Part shown: one piece after another, positions 15,771 through 22,263 of the stretch
Numbering within the stretch: the stretch's first letter is position 1
Layout of the letters: every line of letters starts with the position of its first letter
NCBI GenBank assembly: GCA_017461385.1
Contig: JAFTXZ010000013.1
Coordinates: 1 to 33,084 of the forward strand
DNA: 33,084 nt
Direction of reading: 5' to 3'
Origin: Clostridia bacterium
GTDB taxonomy: Bacteria; Bacillota; Clostridia; Oscillospirales; CAG-272
Program-made: the position numbers and the translations under genes
Notes under the pieces: generated by a model
The model's database searches: none
What the model was told of the DNA's origin: nothing
What the model saw: only the letters and a program-made list of their open reading frames with translations

Positions 15771-17150
15771 ATGGAACCACACGAAATAGTTATTTTATGT
15801 CTTTCAATTCTGTCCGTTATACTGACAGGAGTGATTGCGATTCTTTTTCTCCGTCAAAAAAGGGTTGACATAGATAAAAAAACAATAAAGGAGGCAGTTG
15901 ATGAAAGTATAACCAATTCCTTTAAGCTGACCCTTGATAGCATTGAAAGAGCTAACAAATCGTTTACTCAGGGAATAGAGGACAAGCTTTCCTTAATAGA
16001 TAAAGCCATAAAGGAATTCGATAACAAAAATTCCCAGACCTACCTTGCCTTAATTGAAAAGCTGAATCAATCTCTTACTCAAATGGCAGAGGCAGTTCGC
16101 ACAGAAAACGAAAGGGCAATCAAAAATCTTAACGAGAAATTTGATAGCTTCTCAAAAAATATGAGTGAAAGGTACACTCTTATAGGCGCAGGCGTTGACA
16201 AGGCGCTTAACGATTTGCGCAGAGAAAACGCAGAAAAGCTTACCTCAATTCAAGCAACTGTTGATGAAAAGCTTCAAAAAACCCTTGATGAAAGATTGAA
16301 GGCTTCCTTCGAAAGCGTAGTTAGCCAAATAGGCAACGTAAATAAGGCTATTGGCGAAATTAAAAATATTGCTGGAGGCGTTGACGCACTGAAGAACGCC
16401 CTTACAAACGTAAAGGCGAAGGGAATAGTTGGTGAGGTTATTTTGGGAAATATAATCACCGACGTTTTAACACCCAGCCAATACGACGTAAACGTAGCCA
16501 CTAAGAAGGGCAGTGAGGACGTGGTGGAGTTTGCCATTAAAATGCCTAGCAATAAGGATGGAGATTTTACCTATTTGCCTCTTGACTCCAAATTCCCACT
16601 AGAGCCGTATAATAAGCTAAGAGAGGCTATCGACCAAGGAGATAAGATAGCCATTGAGCAGGCGCGAAAAGAACTAAGGCAAAGAATACTTGGCTCAGCA
16701 AAGGATATTAGCACAAAATACATAGATCCACCAACAACCACAAGCTTCGCAGTAATGTTTTTACCTACCGAGGGCTTGTACGTTGAGGCAATCGAGGCAG
16801 GAATATTCGAGGAGGTGCAAAGAAAGTACAGAATAAACATAGTTGGGCCATCAACTCTGTTTGCCTTTCTAAGCTCACTTCGTTCAGGCTTTGATGCCCT
16901 TGCAATTCAAAGACACAGCAATCAGGTTTTCACTCTGCTTGAGGCAATAAAAACAGAGTTTGATACCTTTGCAAAAACCTTATCAAGCGCAAAGAAAAAG
17001 GTTGACCTTGCAAGCCGAGAGCTTGACGTGTTAACCAATACAAGAACAAATCAGATGCAGAAAAAGTTAAAAAACATCTCTAAAATCACCTTAGGTGAGG
17101 CGGAGCAAATTTTAGAAATTGAGCCAAGTGAGGACGAGGACGATGAATAA
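15771..17150 (+). CDS. rmuC: DNA recombination protein RmuC
   Basis: Membrane-anchored protein linked in E. coli to suppression of inversions at short inverted repeats, with a predicted PD-(D/E)xK-type nuclease domain. The 459-residue chain starts with one membrane span at about 8-28, then a long coiled-coil region (about 35-200), then the RmuC domain. Within it are AKGIVGEVILGNII near 215-230, VVEFAIKMP, and YLPLDSKFPLEPY, which hold the family's acidic and lysine residues. The end is very acidic. AAGGAG lies 7 bases before the ATG. The stop overlaps the next start by 8 bases (ATGAATAA). Interestingly, this window is rich in palindromes, the substrates linked to RmuC, though that may be chance. 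Confidence 0.93.
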   Translation: MEPHEIVILCLSILSVILTGVIAILFLRQKRVDIDKKTIKEAVDESITNSFKLTLDSIERANKSFTQGIEDKLSLIDKAIKEFDNKNSQTYLALIEKLNQSLTQMAEAVRTENERAIKNLNEKFDSFSKNMSERYTLIGAGVDKALNDLRRENAEKLTSIQATVDEKLQKTLDERLKASFESVVSQIGNVNKAIGEIKNIAGGVDALKNALTNVKAKGIVGEVILGNIITDVLTPSQYDVNVATKKGSEDVVEFAIKMPSNKDGDFTYLPLDSKFPLEPYNKLREAIDQGDKIAIEQARKELRQRILGSAKDISTKYIDPPTTTSFAVMFLPTEGLYVEAIEAGIFEEVQRKYRINIVGPSTLFAFLSSLRSGFDALAIQRHSNQVFTLLEAIKTEFDTFAKTLSSAKKKVDLASRELDVLTNTRTNQMQKKLKNISKITLGEAEQILEIEPSEDEDDE

Positions 17151-18126
17151 GGAGTATTCAAGAAAAATAAAGCTATTAAAGCTATGGGAGCTACTTAAGA
17201 ACGAAACCGATGAGAATAATCCAATGTCAACGAATACCATAATCAAGCGCCTTAGCGATGAGGGAATACAGGTTGATAGAAAAATCCTTTACACCGACAT
17301 TGATATCTTAAATAGCTACGGCTTTGAGATTATGGTGGACAGGTCAAGAAGCAACAAATACTACGTTGTGGACAGAGCCTTTGACCCCCACGAGGTAAGA
17401 ATATTAATGGACGCAGTTCACTCTGCAGGCTTTATTACCGAGAAGAAAAGCGAGGAGCTTATCACTAAAATCTCTGCTCTTGCAGGAAGCAAAATGGGTG
17501 AAATGCTCAAGGGCAATATTACGAAATACAGCGCAGTTAAAAATCTGAATGAGGGCATTTATTATTCCATTGACAAAATAGTAACCGCAAAAAAAGAGGG
17601 GAAGAAAATCGGCTTTTTCTATTTCGATTATAACGAAAAGCGCGAAAGAGTATATCGTAAGGAAAAAAAGCAATATGTAGTAAATCCCGTTGCTACCTTT
17701 ATTGATGATAATCAATACTATCTTATTTGTTACGATGACAAGCACAAGGATTTAACCCAATATCGTGTTGACAGAATGGACAACGTTACGGTTTTAGATG
17801 AGAAAATAATTCCTAACAAAATGGCAGAGAAGGGAAGCCTTGCGGAGCATAAAAGACAGCTATTCAGCATGTATGGTGGCAAGGTTGAGAAGGTATCTCT
17901 TGAAATTAGTCCAAGCCTTGTTGGTATGATTTACGACAAGTTTGGAGACAGAGCAAGGCTAAGCAAGAATGGCGATAAAATTCGTTGTATGGTTGAGGTG
18001 CAGGCAAGTCCTATGTTTATTGCATGGTGTTGCTCCTACGGAGAAAATCTCAAGGTGCTTCAGCCAAAATCAGTTGTAGATAGTATAAAAGAGCATTTAG
18101 AAGTGATGAAGGAGCTTTATCAATGA
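17143..18126 (+). CDS. WYL-domain transcriptional regulator
   Basis: A 327-residue DNA-binding regulator. Residues 1-75 form a winged helix-turn-helix typical of the group (IKLLKLWELLKN then TIIKRLSDEGIQVDRKILYTDI). The WYL domain covers about 140-230, with FYFDYNEKRER, YVVNPVATFIDDNQYYLICY and QYRVDRMDNV as recognisable pieces. A C-terminal WCX extension closes the chain. WYL domains are thought to sense nucleic-acid or nucleotide ligands, often in DNA damage or defence. I took the ATG at 17143, overlapping the rmuC stop by 8 bases, because an earlier start would be inside rmuC. Its stop overlaps the next gene as ATGA. It could control this operon, but no operator is identifiable. Confidence 0.9.
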   Translation: MNKEYSRKIKLLKLWELLKNETDENNPMSTNTIIKRLSDEGIQVDRKILYTDIDILNSYGFEIMVDRSRSNKYYVVDRAFDPHEVRILMDAVHSAGFITEKKSEELITKISALAGSKMGEMLKGNITKYSAVKNLNEGIYYSIDKIVTAKKEGKKIGFFYFDYNEKRERVYRKEKKQYVVNPVATFIDDNQYYLICYDDKHKDLTQYRVDRMDNVTVLDEKIIPNKMAEKGSLAEHKRQLFSMYGGKVEKVSLEISPSLVGMIYDKFGDRARLSKNGDKIRCMVEVQASPMFIAWCCSYGENLKVLQPKSVVDSIKEHLEVMKELYQ

Positions 18127-19394
18127 ACCTAAATAAGCTATTGGAGGGAGTCTTGTGCAAGGAGTGTGGGAAAACACACACCTGCCCAATTGAAAATATT
18201 TACGTAGAGGCTGGGGCGATATCTCACCTTGAAAAGCTAATAGAAAGCTATAGCTCAATTTTAATTGTTGCCGATGAAAACACCTATTCAGCAGGCAAGG
18301 AAGCGGAAAAATATCTGAAAAGCAAGAACGTGGAGAGGGTAATTTTCACAGGTAGCGAGGTTTTGATTCCCGATGAGCGCGCAATCGAAAGAATTACAAA
18401 AGCCACAAGCAATATGGAGCTGATTTTGGGAATTGGCTCTGGCGTAATACAGGATTTGTGCAAGTACGTGTCGCATTTTGAGAAAATTCCATACATAATT
18501 GTAGCAACTGCCCCCTCAATGGACGGCTATGCCTCCAATGGCGCTGCTATGATTTTGAAGGGTATGAAGGAAACGGTTTCCTGTGGCTTGCCAAGGGCAA
18601 TTGTAGCAGATACTGAAATTTTAAGAAATGCACCAATAGAAATGATAAAGGCGGGCTATGGGGATATTATAGGAAAGCTCTCATGCTTAAACGACTGGAA
18701 GCTTTCAACCCTTGTAAATGGTGAGTATTTCTGCCAGTATATTTACGATTCAACCTATGAAATGATAGAAAAAACCATAAAAACCGCCAAGGGGCTTTTG
18801 GAAAGAAGAGAGGAAAGCGTAAGGGCGCTTAGCGAGGCGCTTATGCAGGTTGGTATAATGATGAGCTTTGCCACAACCTCACGCCCAGCCTCAGGAAGTG
18901 AACACCATCTTTCCCATTTCTTTGAAATTACAGGCATTGTCCACGGGGAGGACTATCTTCCTCACGGCATTGACGTGGCATACTCAACTGTTTTAACTCA
19001 AAGGCTAAGAGAGGAGATTCTATCCCTTGATAGCTTTGATAAGCAACACTCCCTCCCACGAAATGAGTATGAGGCTATAATAAATCGACTATATGGCTCA
19101 GCTGGTAAGGGCTGTATTGCCCTACAGGACAAAATGGGAAGATACAAGCAGAGCAGAAGGGAAATCTATTCTGAAAATCAAGATAAGATAAAAGAAATTC
19201 TTAAAGAGACTCCCCCCTCAAGTGAAATTGAGAGGCTACTTATGATAGCAGGGCTAGATATGTCCCAGCTATATGCTACCTACTCTGAAGAAAAAATAGA
19301 AAATGCAATTCTATATGCTAAGGACTTAAAGGACAGATATACTGTGCTTTGGCTATACTATGACCTTCTAGGAGATAAAAATGGACAAAAGTAA
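18123..19394 (+). CDS. egsA: sn-glycerol-1-phosphate dehydrogenase (AraM/EgsA type)
   Basis: Reduces dihydroxyacetone phosphate to sn-glycerol 1-phosphate with NAD(P)H, the archaeal-type glycerol enantiomer. The 423-residue protein belongs to the iron-alcohol dehydrogenase fold. It has GIGSGVIQDLCKY at 103-115 for NAD binding and APSMDGYASNG at 130-140. Metal ligands are Asp181 in GYGDIIGK, a histidine in GSEHHLSHFFE (about 261-262), and His281 in LPHGID. The N-terminus carries a CKECGKTHTC cysteine motif that looks like a small metal-binding ribbon. ATGA overlap joins it to the WYL gene, and the next gene overlaps it by 14 bp. In Bacillus AraM also lies near a HAD phosphatase (AraL). Bacterial use may be in polyprenylglyceryl lipids or glycerol-1-phosphate-decorated polymers; neither is shown here. 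Confidence 0.9.
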   Translation: MNLNKLLEGVLCKECGKTHTCPIENIYVEAGAISHLEKLIESYSSILIVADENTYSAGKEAEKYLKSKNVERVIFTGSEVLIPDERAIERITKATSNMELILGIGSGVIQDLCKYVSHFEKIPYIIVATAPSMDGYASNGAAMILKGMKETVSCGLPRAIVADTEILRNAPIEMIKAGYGDIIGKLSCLNDWKLSTLVNGEYFCQYIYDSTYEMIEKTIKTAKGLLERREESVRALSEALMQVGIMMSFATTSRPASGSEHHLSHFFEITGIVHGEDYLPHGIDVAYSTVLTQRLREEILSLDSFDKQHSLPRNEYEAIINRLYGSAGKGCIALQDKMGRYKQSRREIYSENQDKIKEILKETPPSSEIERLLMIAGLDMSQLYATYSEEKIENAILYAKDLKDRYTVLWLYYDLLGDKNGQK

Positions 19395-20103
19395 AATCAA
19401 AATAGTGGCAATGGACCTGGACGGGACACTTACTCAGCATAAGGAGAAGCTAGGCGAGGAAAATAGAAAAGCCCTTGACTACCTTTCTCAAAAATACAAG
19501 CTCATTATGGTGGGCGCAGGCAAGGCAGAACGAATTTTTAACCAAATGAACAACTACCCTATTGATATAATAGGAAATTACGGCTTGCAATACGCAACCT
19601 ATAATGAAAATACTAAGTCGCTTGACATAGTAAAGGATTTAGTCTTTCCAATTGACAAGGAAAAAACAGAGAGGCTAGTTACCCATTTTAGAGAAAAATA
19701 CGGCTTTACTACCTATCGTGGAGACAACGTGGAATATCATTCCTCTGGCTGTATTACGTTCCCGATTCTAGGCACTAAGGCAATACAAGAGGAGAAGCTT
19801 GCCTTCGACCCTGACAGAAAAAAGAGAAGGGCAATTTACAAGGAGGTCGTAGAAGCCTTTGGCGACTACAACGTATTCGTAGGTGGCTCCTCATCCTTTG
19901 ATATGTCTCCCAAGCCCTATAACAAATACTATGCCCTGGACCTTTACTGCAAGGAAAATTATATTCCTCATCAGAGCGTTGTATATATAGGCGATGACTA
20001 CGGGCTTGGAGGAAACGACGAAAGCGTTTATAAATCCGACTTTAATTATCTTGTTATTGACGATTACAGAGATTTTTCAAAAATAATAAAGGAGCTTTTG
20101 TAA
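19381..20103 (+). CDS. HAD-IIB hydrolase, phosphomannomutase-like
   Basis: A 240-residue HAD-family phosphatase or mutase. The nucleophile motif is MDLDGTLTQ at about 11-19, the GNYGLQYA segment near 60-67 resembles the cap entry of eukaryotic-type phosphomannomutases, and GGSSSFDMSPKPYNKYYAL near 160-180 recalls their FDVFPKGWDK motif. The last acidic motif is YIGDDYGLGGND near 202-213. The start has GGAG 6 bases upstream and lies 14 bp inside egsA, so the two are translated together. The probable role is dephosphorylation or isomerisation of a sugar or polyol phosphate connected with glycerol 1-phosphate. The substrate cannot be read from sequence. It ends 54 bp before the serpin gene. Confidence 0.82.
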   Translation: MDKSKIKIVAMDLDGTLTQHKEKLGEENRKALDYLSQKYKLIMVGAGKAERIFNQMNNYPIDIIGNYGLQYATYNENTKSLDIVKDLVFPIDKEKTERLVTHFREKYGFTTYRGDNVEYHSSGCITFPILGTKAIQEEKLAFDPDRKKRRAIYKEVVEAFGDYNVFVGGSSSFDMSPKPYNKYYALDLYCKENYIPHQSVVYIGDDYGLGGNDESVYKSDFNYLVIDDYRDFSKIIKELL

Positions 20104-20157
20104 CCTAAGTATGCCAAATTCCGTCTTTATTTGTGAAGGCTAAACAAGGAGGAATTT

Positions 20158-21393
20158 ATGAAAAAACTTAAATTTACATTTCTAAGTCTATTGCTTTTAT
20201 TTGCAATTGCGCTAAATTTAACAAGCTGTGTAAGAGAGATAAGTGCACAGAACTTAACAAAGGACGTTTTGCCAAGACAAATCACAGAAAGCTACGATTT
20301 AGCCGAGGGGAGTGTCCGATTTTCTGATTTTGCTCTAAGCCTTTTTAAGAACACAAAATCCGATAAAAGCTCAATTATCTCACCACTTTCCGTGCTTTGT
20401 GCCCTCGGTATGCTATCAAATGGCGCACAGGGTGAATGCAAGAGTGAAATCGAAAGCGTAACGGGAATGAGTGCAGATGAGCTGAGCCTGTTCCTCTATA
20501 CCTACGTAAGCTCATTGCCACAGGGAGAGAAATATAAGCTGAGCGTGGCTAATTCTATATGGGTAAACGAGGGCTTTTTGGCAAACGAGGAATATTTGCA
20601 AATCAATAAGGATTATTACGACGCAGATATATATAGAGCACCCTTTGATAATGAAGTCCTTGAGGACATAAACAGCTGGGTTAGCAAGAAAACCGACAAT
20701 ATGATACCAAAAATATTGAACCAAATTTCCCCGGACTCTCTTATGTACCTGATAAATGCCCTTGCCTTTGAGGCAGAATGGCAGATGATTTATGAGGACA
20801 ATCAAGTAAGAGACGGCATCTTTACCACCGAGAGTGGCGAGGAAAAGCAAATGGAATTTATGTATGCAACAGAGGGAAGCTATATTGAAAATGAAGATGC
20901 GATTGGCTTCAAAAAGTATTATAAAAACAGTAAATACGCCTTTGTTGCCTTGCTTCCAAAGGATAACAAAACAGTTGACGAGCTTGTGGGCGCGCTTAAC
21001 GGTGAAGGATTGCAGGAGCTTCTTAATAATCCGAAATACAATACCACCTATACATCAATTCCTAAATTCAACACGGAATATACCGTGGAATTAAAGGAAG
21101 CACTTAAAAAAATGGGCGTAAGTGAGGTGTTCGATGCGGAGAATGCACAGTTGAATGGCATCGGGACTGTTGAGGGTGGAAACCTTTTTGTAGGAAACGC
21201 GCTTCATAAGGCATATATCTCTGTTGCAGAAAAGGGCACTCGCGCAGGTGCAGTTACCATAATGGATATGTGCGGAAGCGCTGGACCAATGGAACAGCCT
21301 GTCTACATTTATCTTGACAGACCCTTTATGTATATGATTGTTGACACGTCAACTGGAATTCCGTTTTTCATCGGAGAAATGAATGGGAATTAA
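20158..21393 (+). CDS. Serpin lipoprotein (secreted protease inhibitor)
   Basis: Serine-protease inhibitor of the serpin family, anchored outside the cell by lipid. Residues 1-24 form a lipoprotein signal (basic start, hydrophobic core, lipobox LTSC with Cys24). The serpin fold follows, with SSIISPLSVLCALGMLSNGA near 72-91, NSIWVNEGF, and the C-terminal signature DRPFMYMIVDTSTGIPFFIGE. The hinge reads VAEKGTRAGAVT, with Gly, Thr and small residues as in inhibitory serpins. Counting 17 residues from the hinge Glu puts the scissile bond near Ser-Ala, which would suit elastase-like or subtilisin-like proteases. AGGAGG precedes the ATG. I saw no clear promoter in the 54-bp gap, so it may extend the rmuC transcript. 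Known gut bacterial serpins inhibit neutrophil or faecal proteases. Confidence 0.95.
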   Translation: MKKLKFTFLSLLLLFAIALNLTSCVREISAQNLTKDVLPRQITESYDLAEGSVRFSDFALSLFKNTKSDKSSIISPLSVLCALGMLSNGAQGECKSEIESVTGMSADELSLFLYTYVSSLPQGEKYKLSVANSIWVNEGFLANEEYLQINKDYYDADIYRAPFDNEVLEDINSWVSKKTDNMIPKILNQISPDSLMYLINALAFEAEWQMIYEDNQVRDGIFTTESGEEKQMEFMYATEGSYIENEDAIGFKKYYKNSKYAFVALLPKDNKTVDELVGALNGEGLQELLNNPKYNTTYTSIPKFNTEYTVELKEALKKMGVSEVFDAENAQLNGIGTVEGGNLFVGNALHKAYISVAEKGTRAGAVTIMDMCGSAGPMEQPVYIYLDRPFMYMIVDTSTGIPFFIGEMNGN

Positions 21394-21394
21394 T

Positions 21395-21427
21395 AAAAAA
21401 GCACTTCAGCGATGAAGTGCTTTTTTT
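21395..21427 (+). terminator. Terminator after the serpin gene
   Basis: GCACTTC at 21401-21407 pairs with GAAGTGC at 21414-21420. The next A-T pair closes a GCGA tetraloop. Six As precede and seven Ts follow. Strong intrinsic terminator, symmetrical enough to act in both directions. Confidence 0.95.
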
Positions 21428-21453
21428 ATTTGCTTGATTTTGTTAAAAATTTG

Positions 21454-21482
21454 TTGAAGTGTGTAACGCTTCGTGATATAAT
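21454..21482 (+). promoter_or_regulatory. Promoter for hpt
   Basis: TTGAAG at 21454-21459, 17-bp spacer, TATAAT at 21477-21482 preceded by TGA. An imperfect inverted repeat (GAAGTG / CGCTTC) lies between and over the two boxes and could bind a regulator. Confidence 0.8.
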
Positions 21483-21502
21483 GAAATAAACCTCACATAA
21501 AA

Positions 21503-21509
21503 AAGGAGA
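21503..21509 (+). promoter_or_regulatory. Ribosome site that fixes the hpt start
   Basis: AAGGAGA with GGAG at 21505-21508 leaves only one base before the first in-frame ATG (21510) but seven before the second (21516). The second is therefore the likely start. Confidence 0.8.
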
Positions 21510-21515
21510 ATGACA

Positions 21516-22070
21516 ATGAGAAAAATTACCGACGTAAGGGATTTTGAAGGCAGAATTAAAAGGGTTCTCATAACCGAGGAGCAAATAAAGGAAGAAATCA
21601 AAAGGGTAGGCAAGGAAATTGATAAGCTGTACGATGGCAGACCAATTTTGCTTGTAAGCATTTTGAAGGGCGCATTTGTATTTATGGCAGACCTCTGTCG
21701 CGCCGTTAGCGTACCCTGCGAAATTGGCTTTATGTGTGCAAAAAGCTACTATCAAGGCACAGTTTCAACGGGCATTGTTAATATTACAATGGATTTAGAG
21801 CAGGATGTTAAGGATTACCACGTTGTAATCGTAGAGGACATTGTGGACACAGGGCGCACTCTAAACGACGTTGTCAAGCTTCTGAAGGCGAGAAAGCCAG
21901 TTTCTCTCCACGTAGTAACTCTACTTGACAAGCCAAGCCGTCGTGTTGTAGATTTTACCCCAGACATTTCACTCTTTACAATTCCTGACCATTTTGTAAT
22001 TGGCTATGGACTTGATTGTGGTGAGTTCTATCGTAACCTGCCATATATAGCTGAATATAGCGAGGAATAA
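21516..22070 (+). CDS. hpt: Hypoxanthine(-guanine) phosphoribosyltransferase
   Basis: Purine salvage enzyme that makes IMP or GMP from hypoxanthine or guanine and phosphoribosyl diphosphate. At 184 residues (start at 21516) it has the normal length. The PRPP-binding motif is VVIVEDIVDTGRTL near 105-118. The ILKGAFVFMADL loop lies near 48-59, the flexible MCAKSYYQGT near 71-80, and the purine-binding FVIGYGLDCGEFYRNLPYI at the end. It is monocistronic, with its own promoter and terminator. In many Firmicutes hpt lies next to tilS and ftsH; that arrangement is not seen here. Confidence 0.96.
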   Translation: MRKITDVRDFEGRIKRVLITEEQIKEEIKRVGKEIDKLYDGRPILLVSILKGAFVFMADLCRAVSVPCEIGFMCAKSYYQGTVSTGIVNITMDLEQDVKDYHVVIVEDIVDTGRTLNDVVKLLKARKPVSLHVVTLLDKPSRRVVDFTPDISLFTIPDHFVIGYGLDCGEFYRNLPYIAEYSEE

Positions 22071-22074
22071 AAGC

Positions 22075-22099
22075 AAGGAACGGCACGCCGTTCCTTTTT
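22075..22099 (+). terminator. Terminator after hpt
   Basis: AAGGAACGG at 22075-22083 pairs with CCGTTCCTT at 22088-22096 around a four-base CACG loop, followed by T-rich sequence. Confidence 0.9.
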
Positions 22100-22179
22100 C
22101 TTTAGTTAATTTTATCTTAAAAAAACATAAAAATCTTAAGAACTTGTGCAAATTATACAACTTTGGTCATATTGCTATA

Positions 22180-22209
22180 TTGACAAAGCTCTTATATATA
22201 TGTTATAAT
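22180..22209 (+). promoter_or_regulatory. Promoter for the surface protein gene
   Basis: TTGACA at 22180-22185, 18-bp spacer, TATAAT at 22204-22209 preceded by TGT. Consensus boxes predict strong transcription. The leader is about 48 bases and ends in a GGGG site nine bases before the ATG. Confidence 0.82.
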
Positions 22210-22228
22210 TATTCTGTAAAATTATAAC
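22202..22228. repeat. 9-bp inverted repeat over the -10 box of the surface protein gene
   Basis: GTTATAATT at 22202-22210 and AATTATAAC at 22220-22228, a perfect match with a nine-base gap. It covers the -10 box and the expected transcription start, a position typical for a repressor operator. AT-rich sequence makes chance more likely than for a GC-containing palindrome. Confidence 0.55.
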
Positions 22229-22263
22229 TAAGGCTTTAACCTAGCAAAAAGGGGTCGATAAAA

